DNA of 64,000 nt from JABAQJ01 sp046327745 (GCA_046327745.1 JAXLXV010000016.1:62001-126000), one strand, 5' to 3'. Counted from the stretch's first letter, positions 36,786 through 46,439 are shown. Notes: generated from the letters alone by a model not told the origin. Translations and numbers: made by a program.

Positions 36786-37571
36786 TCAGGCGAGGGTATC
36801 GGGAGGGAGGTCTTCAGCACGGGCGGCGCCGGTCATGACGGCCACCGCATCGCGCATCGTGGCAACCTTCGGGTTCAGGACCGCGACGCGTCGGCCCAAA
36901 CGCGCGACGTGAATGCGGTCGGCAAGCTCAAACACATGCGGCATGTTGTGTGAAATCAGGACTACCGACAGGCCTCGGTCGCGCACCCGCCGAATCAAGT
37001 CCAATACCATGCCGCCTTCCTTGACTCCCAGCGCGGCCGTGGGCTCATCCATGATGACCACGTGTCGGGCGAACGCGGCGCTGCGCGCCACGGCCACACC
37101 CTGACGTTGTCCGCCGGAGAGCGTCTCCACCGGTTGCGTCATGGAGCGGATGCCGATCTGCAGCTCGTTCATGAATTGCTGGCTTTCCTGCCGCATGCGC
37201 GTCTTGTCCAGCATGCGGAAGAGAGATCCCAGCACGCCGGGTCGGCGTAGCTCACGCCCGAGAAACAGGTTCTCGGCGATCGTCAACGCAGGCGCCACGG
37301 CCAGGTCCTGATAAACCGTCTCAATACCGTGGCGACGGGCGTCCAGTGGCCGCCGCAGATGCACCTGACGGCCATCGATCAAGAGCGTGCCCGCATCCGG
37401 GACCATGGCACCAGAAAGGGCCTTGATGAGCGACGACTTGCCGGCGCCGTTATCCCCGATGACCGCCAGGATCTCACTGGCGTGCAGGTCGAAATCCATG
37501 CCGTCGAGGGCGGTCACATGCCCGTACCGCTTCACCAGGCCCGTCGCCTGCAACACCAGCCGCGCCGTCAC
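36786..37571 (-). CDS. Sugar ABC importer ATP-binding protein (single-domain, FrcA-like)
   Basis: ATPase of 261 residues: Walker A GDNGAGKSS, signature LSGGQRQGVAVARS, Walker B VVIMDEPTAALGVKEG and the H-loop VLISHNM. The CUT2 class usually has a double-ABC protein of about 500 residues; this one has a single domain, as in fructose-type FrcA. The GTG at 37571 overlaps the permease TGA as GTGA, so translation is coupled. A longer upstream start would lie inside the permease gene. Confidence 0.88.
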   Translation of the reverse strand: MTARLVLQATGLVKRYGHVTALDGMDFDLHASEILAVIGDNGAGKSSLIKALSGAMVPDAGTLLIDGRQVHLRRPLDARRHGIETVYQDLAVAPALTIAENLFLGRELRRPGVLGSLFRMLDKTRMRQESQQFMNELQIGIRSMTQPVETLSGGQRQGVAVARSAAFARHVVIMDEPTAALGVKEGGMVLDLIRRVRDRGLSVVLISHNMPHVFELADRIHVARLGRRVAVLNPKVATMRDAVAVMTGAARAEDLPPDTLA

Positions 37572-38551
37572 CGTGCCCCCAGACGCATGGCACGGCGGGA
37601 CCATTGATCGGTAGCCACCGCCAGGATCACCAAAACGCCCGTGACCAGAATCTGGTAGACGGACGTGACACCCATCAGGGTGAGGCCATTGCGGAACACG
37701 CCGACGATCAGGGCGCCTACCAGCGTGCCAAGGACCGTCCCTCGTCCGCCGAACAAGCTGGTGCCGCCCAAGACCACGGCGGTGATGGCGTCCAGGTTCT
37801 CGGTTTGACCGGCGTTGGGATCACCGACACCGGTGCGGGCGATGCTTAGCAGCGCGGCGACCCCATACAAGACGCCGGCCGACACCCAGACGCCCACCAA
37901 GACCCGATCCGTGGCAATCCCCGTCAGTCGTGTGGCTTCGGCGTTGTTGCCGATCGCGTACACATGCCGTCCGGCCGCCGTCTCGCGAAGGACGAACCAC
38001 GCCAGCAGGTACAACCCCACCATGACGACGACCCCGAAGACCACCGGTGTCGCGCCGACCCGGAAGGTGTTGCCGAGCGCCGCCATCGATTCCGGCAGGT
38101 CGGTAATGGTCTGTGACTCCGAGGCCAGCTGCGTGACCGCGAACGCGATGTTCAACGTGCCTAACGTGACGATGAACGGAGGGAGCTTGAGGCGCGTCAC
38201 CAGCAGGCCATTCACCAAACCAAATCCGGCGGTGATTCCAACGCCCGCGAGCACCGCCAGCCCCACCGGAACGCCGGCGGTGGCGGCCAGCTTGGCCATG
38301 ACGATGCTCCCCAGCGCCATGACCATGCCGCATGACAGGTCGACGCCAGCCGTCAGGATGATCAACGTTTCCCCAATCGCCAGCACCCCCACGACCATTA
38401 CCTGCTGGAGCACGAGCGAAAGGTTCTCGCCGGTCAGGAATCGATCGGAGCGGGTGGCAAAGAACGCGGCGGCCGCCACCAGGGCAATGGCGGGGCCGAG
38501 TTGCCCAGCCGATGGCAGGCGTTCACGCCAGGAACGCCCGGCGGCGCTCAC
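37568..38551 (-). CDS. Sugar ABC importer permease (RbsC/FrcC family)
   Basis: Inner-membrane protein of 327 residues with about ten helices. CUT2 landmarks are GETLIILTAGVDLSCGMVMALGSIV, LPPFIVTLGTLNIAF, GRHVYAIGNNAEATRLTGI and the coupling segment AVVLGGTSLFGGRGTVLGTL. It starts on the base directly after the binding-protein stop codon, so the operon is tight. It probably imports a monosaccharide such as ribose, fructose or a derivative. Confidence 0.92.
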   Translation of the reverse strand: MSAAGRSWRERLPSAGQLGPAIALVAAAAFFATRSDRFLTGENLSLVLQQVMVVGVLAIGETLIILTAGVDLSCGMVMALGSIVMAKLAATAGVPVGLAVLAGVGITAGFGLVNGLLVTRLKLPPFIVTLGTLNIAFAVTQLASESQTITDLPESMAALGNTFRVGATPVVFGVVVMVGLYLLAWFVLRETAAGRHVYAIGNNAEATRLTGIATDRVLVGVWVSAGVLYGVAALLSIARTGVGDPNAGQTENLDAITAVVLGGTSLFGGRGTVLGTLVGALIVGVFRNGLTLMGVTSVYQILVTGVLVILAVATDQWSRRAMRLGAR

Positions 38552-39556
38552 CTACTTCTTACCGAAGCAGGACTCGAGGCCGGCCTTGACGTCCTTGCTC
38601 TCGATCCCGGCGATCGGCTTGGCCGACACGAGCGCCACACCGGTGTCCGTGAACCCGCTGGGCTTCTTGCCCGTCTTGATGAAAGTCATGGCAGCTGCAA
38701 CGCCCAGCTCCGCCATGTGCACGGGGTACTGCTGGGCCGTGGCCGCGATCGCGCCCGCACCCACATCTCGCACCCCCTGACAGCCGCCATCGACGGAGAC
38801 CAGGATGACGTTCTTTTCCTTGCCGGCGGCCTTGATCGCCTTGTACGCCCCAGCCGCCGTCGGTTCATTGATCGTATAGACCACGTTGACGTCTGGGCTC
38901 TTCTGCAGACAGTTCTCCATCGCCGCCTGACCCTTGGACTGGTCGCCAAAGCCGTCGGCCATGCACACGACGCCGGTCGGCTTTCCCAGCGTATTCGTCT
39001 TGGCATCTGGCGCCGCCAGCCCAAACCCTTTCAGGAACCCGTTGTGTCGCTGGGCGCCCACGGGGTGGCCCGGCATGAGGTCGATGGTGACGATCTTGGC
39101 CGGCTTGCTTCCCAGCGCGGCCTTGGCATAGCGGCCGATCAGGACACCGGCTTGGTAGTTGTCCGTGGCAAACAGGGCGTCTGTTGCGTCTGGCGGGTCG
39201 GTAGGGGAGTCCAAGGCAATGACCAGGATGCCCTTGGCGCGCGCCTTCTTGATCGCCGGCAGGATCGCCTTGGCATTGCTGGGCGTGATCAGGATGGCCT
39301 TGGCGCCCGCCGCAATCATGTTCTCGATGGCCGTCACCTGCCCGGCGTTGTCGCCGTCGCTCTTGCCGGCGGCGGTCACCAGCATGGCGCCGGTGGATCT
39401 GGCCGCCGCCGCGGCCCCTTCGCGCATCTTCACGAAGTAAGGGTTGCTCTCCGTCTTGGTGATGAGGGCGACGATCGGTACCCCCTGGGCTCGGGACGTC
39501 CCGGCCGCGACACCCGTCAGCAGCAACGCGCAACCTACGGTCGTACGAAAAGACAT
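38552..39556 (-). CDS. Periplasmic sugar-binding protein (FrcB/RbsB-like)
   Basis: Type I periplasmic binding protein of 334 residues. A signal peptide ends near GTSRAQ and the mature domain opens VPIVALITKTESNPYFVKMREGA. The hinge pattern GAKAILITPSNAKAILPAI, the ligand-site phrase VIALDSPTDPPDATDALFATDNYQ, and VYTINEPTAAGAYKAI match the ribose/fructose group. It precedes the permease and follows the dehydrogenase small-subunit gene by 16 bases, linking uptake and oxidation genes. Confidence 0.92.
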   Translation of the reverse strand: MSFRTTVGCALLLTGVAAGTSRAQGVPIVALITKTESNPYFVKMREGAAAAARSTGAMLVTAAGKSDGDNAGQVTAIENMIAAGAKAILITPSNAKAILPAIKKARAKGILVIALDSPTDPPDATDALFATDNYQAGVLIGRYAKAALGSKPAKIVTIDLMPGHPVGAQRHNGFLKGFGLAAPDAKTNTLGKPTGVVCMADGFGDQSKGQAAMENCLQKSPDVNVVYTINEPTAAGAYKAIKAAGKEKNVILVSVDGGCQGVRDVGAGAIAATAQQYPVHMAELGVAAAMTFIKTGKKPSGFTDTGVALVSAKPIAGIESKDVKAGLESCFGKK

Positions 39557-39572
39557 TGGCGTTCGATGTTAC

Positions 39573-40187
39573 TCAGGCATGACCTGCCCAAATGGTCTCG
39601 CCCTTGGTGTAGGGGACGCAGGGGTCAAAGCGCCCAGGCGTTTCCCGGTAGCGCATCGCCTGCGTCATGCCGATCTCCGACGTGAAGTAGCCGAGGAGGG
39701 TCAGCTCCTTCATCATGCGGAAGTAGTGATTGGGGTCGTCGTCCTTCTTGGCGTCCTGGTACGTCTTCTGTTCCTTGTCGAGCGCCTCCAGCAGGGCGAG
39801 CCGTTGTTCCGGAGTCGCCTTGACGAACGATGTCTTGTTGGCCGTCTGACAGGCAGCGTCGAGCGTTTTCATGCCGTCGCGGAAAATCTTCTGGTCTTTC
39901 TCATCGTAGCAGTCGGAGACCATGACGGTCATGAACGAGCCCACCTTGGCCGCTTTAGCGCCTGGCGTCTTGGTCGTTGGCAGGATCGTGTCGGCCACCT
40001 CGTCCAGGAACCCGACGTCCGCGTCGGTGAACGTGCCGGCCGGCTTCACGGTGGCCTTCCGCTCCGTCTGGCACGCCTCCACCAGCGCCGTTCCGCCAAT
40101 GAGGGCCGCACTGCCTAACAAGGCGCTGACGCGGCGGATCGCTTCACGACGGTCCATGCCGGAGAGCTGTTCAGTCGGTGGAGTCAT
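39573..40187 (-). CDS. Gluconate 2-dehydrogenase subunit 3 family protein, Tat-exported
   Basis: Small subunit of about 204 residues for a membrane or periplasmic FAD sugar dehydrogenase. The Tat-type leader (MDRREAIRRVSALLGSAALIGG) ends at a lipoprotein-like cysteine (LVEACQ). The family body includes LDEVADTILPTTKTPGAKAAKVGSF, EKDQKIFRDGMK and the C-terminal GYFTSEIGMTQAMRY. Such subunits escort the cofactor-less large subunit through Tat. It lies 50 bases after the second GMC gene. ATG 40187 is chosen; ATG at the MDRRE position is also possible. Confidence 0.9.
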   Translation of the reverse strand: MTPPTEQLSGMDRREAIRRVSALLGSAALIGGTALVEACQTERKATVKPAGTFTDADVGFLDEVADTILPTTKTPGAKAAKVGSFMTVMVSDCYDEKDQKIFRDGMKTLDAACQTANKTSFVKATPEQRLALLEALDKEQKTYQDAKKDDDPNHYFRMMKELTLLGYFTSEIGMTQAMRYRETPGRFDPCVPYTKGETIWAGHA

Positions 40188-40237
40188 TGCTGTACCCAAA
40201 GGATTGAGTCGCGTGAAATGGACGAATGGCGACGCGC

Positions 40238-41917
40238 TTAGAGGTTGTGCCGGTTGAGTTCACCCACCGCATGGTCCACGGCCCGCGCCGTGAGCGCCAT
40301 GTACGTAAGCGAGGGATTCTGGCAGGCCGCCGACGCCATGCACGATCCGTCGGTGACGAACACGTTGGGCGCGTCCCAGACCTGGTTCCACTTGTTGAGG
40401 ACGGACGACTTGGGATCCTTCCCCATGCGCGCCGTGCCCATCTCGTGGATCCCCATGCCCGGGAAGTACTCGTTGTCGTAGGTGTCGACGTCCTTAGCGC
40501 CGCAGGCCGTCAGCATCTCCGCCATGTCGTTGATCATGTCCTTGCGCATGCGGGCTTCGTTCTCGCCGGTGGCGCAGTCGATCTTCAACACCGGCAGACC
40601 CCACTTGTCCTTCTTGGTCTCGTCCATGGACACGCGGTTCGCGTCGTTCGGGAGCATCTCGCCAAAAGCGGTCCCCCCAATCGTCCACTGGCCCGGTTGG
40701 GCCATGGCGTCCTTAAACGCACCGCCGACCCCCAACTCGGCCACGGCGCGCGACCACCCTTCACGGCTCGCGCTCCCCTGGTAACCGAAGCCACGCAGGT
40801 AGTCGCGCTTGTCACCAAAGAGGTTCCGATAGCGCGGGATGTAGAACCCGGTGGGGCGGCGACCGTACACGTACTTGTCTTCCATCCCTTCGAGTTTGCC
40901 CGAGGCGCCACAGCGGAAGTGGTGATCCATCAAGTTGTGGCCCAGCACTCCGGAGCTAGAGCCCAAACCGCCGGGCCACACGTCCGTCGCCGAACGCAGC
41001 AGCAACCACGTGGAGTTCAACGTGGAGGCGCACAGGAAGACGACCTTCGCCTTGTAGTCAGTGGTCTGGTTCGAGACGGCATCCAGCACCCGAACGCCAC
41101 TCGCCTTTTTGGCGTCCTTGTCGTAAATGACTTCGGTGACGATGGCGAACGGCTTGAGCGTTAGGCGTCCGGTGGCCACCGCCGCGGGGAGCGTGGACGA
41201 CTGCGTGCTGAAGTACGCGCCGTACGGGCACCCGAGCCAGCAGGCATCCCGGGACTGGCATTGGGTGCGGCCCGGGAGGGGCTGGGTGATGTTCGCCGTG
41301 CGACCTGGGATCAGGTGACGCCGGCCGCCAAACAGCTTCTTCAGCTTGTCCGAGACCATGACTTCGCCGCAGTTGAGCGGCATCGCCGGTTGGAACTGGC
41401 CGTCCGGAAGCTGCGGAAGCCCTTCAACGGAGCCGGAGATGCCCGCGAACTTCTCGACGTGGTCGTACCACGGGGCGATTTCGGCGTACCGGATGGGCCA
41501 GTCGATGGCGACGCCTTCACGGGCGTTCGCTGAGAAATCGAAGTCGCTCCAGCGATAGCTCTGTCGTCCCCACATGAGGGAGCGGCCGCCCACGTGATAG
41601 CCGCGGTACCAGTCGAAGCGCTTCGCTTCCGTATACGGCGACTCCTCGTCCTTCACCCAGTAGTCGAGGTTCTTCTCGTTGAGTGGATAGTCGCGCTTCA
41701 GGACGGGATAGTGTTTCTCCATGTCCTTGGTGTGACCACCGCGATGGGGATACTCCCAAGGCGCCTTGGTGGCGTTCTTGTAGTCCTTGATGTGCTCGAT
41801 GTTGCGGCCGCGTTCCAGCAGCAACACTCGCAGTCCCTTTTCGGTCAGTTCTTTCGCCGCCCAGCCGCCCGAGATCCCAGAACCAACGACGATCGCGTCA
41901 TACTCCGGAGCTTGCAC
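40238..41917 (-). CDS. GMC oxidoreductase (sugar dehydrogenase large subunit), copy 2
   Basis: FAD enzyme of 559 residues. The FAD site VVGSGISGGWAAKELTEKG is at residues 10-28. Cysteines 220, 226 and 230 in CQSRDACWLGCPYGA resemble the three-cysteine 3Fe-4S motif of bacterial FAD glucose dehydrogenases. The C-terminal GMC domain has HEMGTARMG and the catalytic asparagine in CQNPSLTYMAL. There is no signal peptide, as expected when the Tat-bearing subunit 3 is encoded downstream. A perfect AGGAGG precedes the GTG start. It probably oxidises a sugar, perhaps a glycoside at C3 as in glucoside 3-dehydrogenases. It is a tandem paralogue of the next gene. Confidence 0.9.
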   Translation of the reverse strand: MQAPEYDAIVVGSGISGGWAAKELTEKGLRVLLLERGRNIEHIKDYKNATKAPWEYPHRGGHTKDMEKHYPVLKRDYPLNEKNLDYWVKDEESPYTEAKRFDWYRGYHVGGRSLMWGRQSYRWSDFDFSANAREGVAIDWPIRYAEIAPWYDHVEKFAGISGSVEGLPQLPDGQFQPAMPLNCGEVMVSDKLKKLFGGRRHLIPGRTANITQPLPGRTQCQSRDACWLGCPYGAYFSTQSSTLPAAVATGRLTLKPFAIVTEVIYDKDAKKASGVRVLDAVSNQTTDYKAKVVFLCASTLNSTWLLLRSATDVWPGGLGSSSGVLGHNLMDHHFRCGASGKLEGMEDKYVYGRRPTGFYIPRYRNLFGDKRDYLRGFGYQGSASREGWSRAVAELGVGGAFKDAMAQPGQWTIGGTAFGEMLPNDANRVSMDETKKDKWGLPVLKIDCATGENEARMRKDMINDMAEMLTACGAKDVDTYDNEYFPGMGIHEMGTARMGKDPKSSVLNKWNQVWDAPNVFVTDGSCMASAACQNPSLTYMALTARAVDHAVGELNRHNL

Positions 41918-42097
41918 CGCTCCCTCCTTTGTGCACGCCAGCGGGAAGACCTAACGAAGCAAGGCCATGCGTCCCCACCATGCGGGGACGCTCGGCGCTA
42001 ATATGGCATTCCGCGTCTGAACTCGCGATGAGCAGCGGTGAGGAAACTACGACGGTGACGCGCGTAATCGATTGCGGCGTGCCCGCCGTCCAGAGAT

Positions 42098-43777
42098 CTA
42101 CAGGGCCCTGCGGTTCAACTCCTGCACGGCGTAGTCGACGGCGCGCGCCGTCAGTGCCATGTACGTGAGCGACGGATTCTGGCACGCCGTGGAGACCATG
42201 CACGAGCCGTCCGTCACGAACACGTTTGGCGCGTCCCATACCTGGTTCCGCGAATTCAACACGGATGACTTCGGATCGCGACCCATCCGCGCGGTGCCCA
42301 TTTCGTGAATTCCCATACCGGGGAAATACGTGCCATCGAAGGTCTTCACGTCCTTCACACCACACGCCGTAAGCATCTCCGCCATGTCGTTCATCATGTC
42401 TTTGCGCATCAGGTGCTCATTCTCTCCGATGCCGCAGTCAATCTTCAGGACCGGCAGTCCCCATTTGTCCTTCTTCGTCTCGTCCAAGGTGACTTTGTTC
42501 TCGTGATTCGGCAGCATTTCGCCGAAGGCGGTGCCTCCAATGCTCCATTGCCCAGGCTCGGCGGCGGCATCTTTGAACGCCCCACCAACACCTAGCTCCG
42601 CCACCGCGCGCGACCAGTCATCGCGTCCGGCGCCACCTTCGTAACCGAATCCGCGCAGGTAGGGGCGCTTGTCACCGAACAGGTTTCGGTAGCGCGGGAT
42701 GTACGACGGGTTCGGACGCCGGCCAAACGAGTACTTGTCGTCCATCCCCTCGACGCGTCCTTGAGCACCAATGCGGAAGTGGTGGTCCATCAGGTTATGG
42801 CCAAGCTCGCCGGAACTGCTGCCCAAACCACCGGGCCACACATCGGTGGCGGATCGCAGAAGCAGCCACGTCGAGTTGAGCGTGGATGCGCACAGGAACA
42901 CCACCTTGGACGTGAAGTCCGTCGTCTCGTTGGTCACGGCATCCAGCACGCGAACGCCGGTCGCTCGCTTGCGATCCTTGTCGTAGAGCACTTCGGTGGC
43001 GATGGCGAACGGCTTGAGCGTGAGGCGTCCGGTGGCCACGGCGGCCGGGAGCGTCGCCGATTGGGTGCTGAAGTAGGCGCCGTACGGACAGCCTAACCAG
43101 CAGGCGTCTCGGTACTGACAGGCGCTGCGATTGCCGATGGGTTGCGTGAGGTTGGCGGTGCGACTCGAGATCATCCGTCGCTTGCCGCCAAAGGACTTGG
43201 GCAGTCGGTCCGCCATCATCTGTTCGGCACAGTTCAGCGCCATCGCGGGCTGAAACTCGCCGTCAGGGAGTTGTGGCAGTCCTTCCTTGGAGCCGGCAAT
43301 CCCGGCAAAGCGCTCGACGTACGAGTACCAGGGCGCCACGTCGGCATATCGAATCGGCCAGTCCGTTGCGATCCCGTCCTTCAAGTTGGCTTCGAAGTCG
43401 AAGTCGCTCCACCGAAAGCTGCAACGCCCCCACATCAGCGAACGGCCGCCGACGTGATATCCACGATACCAGTCGAACCGCTTGACCTCCGTGTACGGGG
43501 ACTCCTCGTCCGAGGCCCACCAGTCGAGGTTCTTCTCGTTCAGCGGAAAGTCGCGCTTAAGCACTGGGTAGCGCCGGATCATGTCCTGCGTTCGCCCGCC
43601 GCGGTGCGGATACTCCCACGGCGCCTTGGTGGCATTCACGTAGTCCTTGATGTGTTCGATATTCTTGCCGCGTTCGAGCAGCAGTACGCGCAGCCCCTTC
43701 TCGGTCAATTCCTTGGCCGCCCAGCCGCCGGAAATCCCCGAACCCACCACGATCGCGTCGTAAGATGTCGTCTGCAC
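42098..43777 (-). CDS. GMC oxidoreductase (sugar dehydrogenase large subunit), copy 1
   Basis: Paralogue of the neighbouring GMC gene: the same 559-residue length, no gaps, and by eye about four fifths identical. The FAD site (VVGSGISGG), the cysteine trio 220/226/230 (CQYRDACWLGCPYGA) and the C-terminal HEMGTARMG...CQNPSLT are all kept, so both copies look active. Differences concentrate in the substrate-domain loops and the segment around residues 60-95. It starts with GTG after AGGGAG. The 180-base gap to copy 2 could hold a separate promoter. Only one subunit-3 gene is present for both copies. Confidence 0.9.
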   Translation of the reverse strand: MQTTSYDAIVVGSGISGGWAAKELTEKGLRVLLLERGKNIEHIKDYVNATKAPWEYPHRGGRTQDMIRRYPVLKRDFPLNEKNLDWWASDEESPYTEVKRFDWYRGYHVGGRSLMWGRCSFRWSDFDFEANLKDGIATDWPIRYADVAPWYSYVERFAGIAGSKEGLPQLPDGEFQPAMALNCAEQMMADRLPKSFGGKRRMISSRTANLTQPIGNRSACQYRDACWLGCPYGAYFSTQSATLPAAVATGRLTLKPFAIATEVLYDKDRKRATGVRVLDAVTNETTDFTSKVVFLCASTLNSTWLLLRSATDVWPGGLGSSSGELGHNLMDHHFRIGAQGRVEGMDDKYSFGRRPNPSYIPRYRNLFGDKRPYLRGFGYEGGAGRDDWSRAVAELGVGGAFKDAAAEPGQWSIGGTAFGEMLPNHENKVTLDETKKDKWGLPVLKIDCGIGENEHLMRKDMMNDMAEMLTACGVKDVKTFDGTYFPGMGIHEMGTARMGRDPKSSVLNSRNQVWDAPNVFVTDGSCMVSTACQNPSLTYMALTARAVDYAVQELNRRAL

Positions 43778-43973
43778 GTTGTCTCCCTGAACGGTCGGGG
43801 CCTAACGATTCTGTGGCACGCTGCCTTTCCCGTGTCACTCACGCCAAATGTGTCGCGACGGGTGCGGAATCGCGAGCGGCGAGCGGTGCAGGGCGGGAGG
43901 CGATCCGTGGCATCGCGACGTCCCCTCAAGCATACTCCGTCCGGGCGTTTGACTCCGTTCGAGGAGTGGATTC

Positions 43974-46439
43974 GTGGACGCACTAGGTACTCGCGCCATC
44001 CAGCTCATCCGCAGGCTGGGCCGCGCACCCGGATATTCCATCGCGACGATTCTGGTCCTCGGCTGTGGAATCGGTGTAGGCGTCGCTGCGCTTGCGATCG
44101 CGAAACAGGCACTGCTGGCCCCACTGCCGTACGCGAAGCCCGATCGATTAGTCGTGCTGACGGAAGCGACCACGTCGGGTGGTCAGCGGCTGGCCTCCCA
44201 ACCCACCGTAAGGGATTGGGCGGCGCAGGCCACGCAGTTCGAAGCCTTCTCGTACGTGACCGGCACACAGCTTTTGCTTCGACAGCCTTCTGGTCCCCTG
44301 CAGCTGGTTGTCGCGTATCCGACGGGCCCGTTCTTCGAGTTGATGCAGGGGCGTCCGTTGCTGGGCCGAACGTTTGCCGACGGCGAAGCACCGAATGAGC
44401 CGGAGGTGGTACTGGCCTATTCCACATGGCAGAGTGCTTTCGGTGGGCGTGCGGACATTGTTGGGCAACGAATTCCGTTGGGTGATGGCGGCGCCACCGT
44501 CATTGGGATCATGCCATCGGGGTTCGCATTTCCCGAGTGGGCGCAGGGCTGGCTGCCGGCGCGCGCTGCACCGGCCGGGGTCCAGCGATCGCTGCAACAG
44601 CGGGCCAATCACGCGGACAGTCGAACCATCGGTCGCTTGGCGCCCTCCGCCAGCCTCACACAGGCGGCGTCTCAGCTGAACGCCATCGCGGCTCGGCTGT
44701 CGCAGGCGTATCCGGATGACAGCCGCGACTGGACGCGGGTCGACCTCACGCCAATGCGCGAATACGTGCTGGCCTTCACCATGGGTGGAGCGGGGCAGGA
44801 TCTGACGCCGCGCATTGCGTTGTTTGTCGGAGCGGCCGTGCTGATCCTGCTGCTGGGATGCGCCAACGTCGCCGTGCTGGGACTGGTGCGCAACGTCGGG
44901 CGTTCGCGGGAGTTGGCAGTGCGCGCCGCCTTGGGTGCCAGCCGCCGTCAGGTCTTCCAATACGTGCTGACCGAGTCACTGATGTTGGCCGTGCTCGGCG
45001 GTGCCGCGGGGTTGCTGCTTGGCTGGGGCTTGGTGCGAGCCGTGCAGATTGGGAACCCCGAACTTTTTCCACGACTGAGCGAAGTACGCTTCGACTCCAT
45101 GTTCGTCGGTTTGGGGATGGTGCTCAGCGTCCTGACTGGCCTGCTGGCCGGCGTCGTGCCCTCTGTGCGGGCCACGCCAGGTGCAACGATTCCGGTGATG
45201 GGTGGCACGCGAGGCCAGGTGGGAGAGGGACGGGCGAGCGGGCGGCTGCAACGTGTCTTGATTGCCTCGCAAGTGGCGCTGGCCGTCATGTTGCTCGCCG
45301 GGGCCGGCGTACTCCTGCGTAGCATGCGCGAGGTGGTGCAGACGCCGGTCGGCTTCGATCCCGCTGGACTGAGCGTCGTACGCATCAATCCCCCCGACAG
45401 GTACGACACGCCCGAACGCCTGCGCCTGCTGTATGAGGCCCTGATGGGTCAGCTCCGCCAGTTGCCCGGCGTACAAGCCGTCGCCTTCACGAACCACGCC
45501 CCCTTGAGCGGCACGTCGATGCCGACGCGAGTGGTGGTCGCTGGTCGTGAGGCGAACGAACAAACGCCGGATCAGGCGAACTTCAAGACGATTTCACCGA
45601 ACTACTTCACGACGGTCGGCGTCGCGGTGCTGCGTGGGCGCGTCTTCACCGATGCAGATCTTGGCGGGCCGAATGGCACGGTGGTCATTAACGACCGTCT
45701 GGCCAAGCGGCTGTGGCCAGGCGCCGATCCCATTGGGCGGACGTTGACCATCTTCAAGAGCGCGCGCTGGCTCCCCGACTTCGGGTCACCCCTGCAAGGC
45801 ACGGTGATCGGGGTGGTGGCCAATGTCCGGCACTTTGGTCAGGAGACGGATCCGCCAGACGAGGTCTACGTGCCCTTCACCTGGAACGTCTGGAACTGGG
45901 GCACCCTGGTGGTGCGGACGGCACCGAATGCGGCGTTGACCGATGTCCAAGTGCGCCGGGTGCTGCTGACGGTGGAGCCCGACCTACCCGTGGGTGGGCC
46001 GGACGCCTATACGTCGTTTGGCGACCGGCTTCGCGCCCTGCGCGCGGCACGGTTGCTCCTGACGAGCGGCCTGGCGTTGTTGGCGCTGGCGGCACTAGCC
46101 ATTACGATGATCGGGTTGTACGCAACGCTGGCCTTTGCGGTGCGGACGCGGCGGCCAGAGATCGGCATTCGCTTTGCCCTTGGGGCGCGACGCACGGACG
46201 TCATGCGGGAGGTCTTTGGCGACGGACTGCGGACCACGGGCATCGGATTGGCCGCCGGTGTCGCCTTGGCTTGGATGGCAGCATCGCTTTTGCAGTCGTT
46301 GGTGGTTGGCGTTTCACCACGCGATCCGCTGACCCTGGCGCTGGCGTTGATCCCACTTCTCCTGGTTGCCCTGCTCGCGATCTACCTGCCCGCGCGCTCG
46401 GCGGCTTCGGTTCCGCCCGCCGAAGCCCTGCGCAGCTGA
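43974..46439 (+). CDS. Orphan FtsX/MacB-type permease with duplicated core (ADOP-like)
   Basis: Inner-membrane protein of 821 residues. An N-terminal helix (GYSIATILVLGCGIGVGVAAL) is followed by a MacB-like periplasmic domain, a first FtsX core with three helices (ALFVGAAVLILLLGCANVAVLGL... RELAVRAALGASRRQV), a second MacB-like domain, and a second FtsX core (LYATLAFAVRTRRPEIGIRFALGARR... PARSAASVPPAEAL). This matches the duplicated orphan permeases abundant in Acidobacteria and Gemmatimonadota. No ABC ATPase gene is adjacent. The substrate is unknown. The GTG start at 43974 gives a protein beginning in the usual place. Confidence 0.88.
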   Translation: MDALGTRAIQLIRRLGRAPGYSIATILVLGCGIGVGVAALAIAKQALLAPLPYAKPDRLVVLTEATTSGGQRLASQPTVRDWAAQATQFEAFSYVTGTQLLLRQPSGPLQLVVAYPTGPFFELMQGRPLLGRTFADGEAPNEPEVVLAYSTWQSAFGGRADIVGQRIPLGDGGATVIGIMPSGFAFPEWAQGWLPARAAPAGVQRSLQQRANHADSRTIGRLAPSASLTQAASQLNAIAARLSQAYPDDSRDWTRVDLTPMREYVLAFTMGGAGQDLTPRIALFVGAAVLILLLGCANVAVLGLVRNVGRSRELAVRAALGASRRQVFQYVLTESLMLAVLGGAAGLLLGWGLVRAVQIGNPELFPRLSEVRFDSMFVGLGMVLSVLTGLLAGVVPSVRATPGATIPVMGGTRGQVGEGRASGRLQRVLIASQVALAVMLLAGAGVLLRSMREVVQTPVGFDPAGLSVVRINPPDRYDTPERLRLLYEALMGQLRQLPGVQAVAFTNHAPLSGTSMPTRVVVAGREANEQTPDQANFKTISPNYFTTVGVAVLRGRVFTDADLGGPNGTVVINDRLAKRLWPGADPIGRTLTIFKSARWLPDFGSPLQGTVIGVVANVRHFGQETDPPDEVYVPFTWNVWNWGTLVVRTAPNAALTDVQVRRVLLTVEPDLPVGGPDAYTSFGDRLRALRAARLLLTSGLALLALAALAITMIGLYATLAFAVRTRRPEIGIRFALGARRTDVMREVFGDGLRTTGIGLAAGVALAWMAASLLQSLVVGVSPRDPLTLALALIPLLLVALLAIYLPARSAASVPPAEALRS

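Noticed and set aside
41917..43777. The two GMC genes as an assembly duplication
   Set aside because: They differ at many positions throughout, including third-codon positions and loops, and have different leaders, so they are true paralogues.
43817..43831. Sigma-54-like TGGCACG site between the GMC and permease genes
   Set aside because: It has a good -24 half, but there is no GC at the required spacing.
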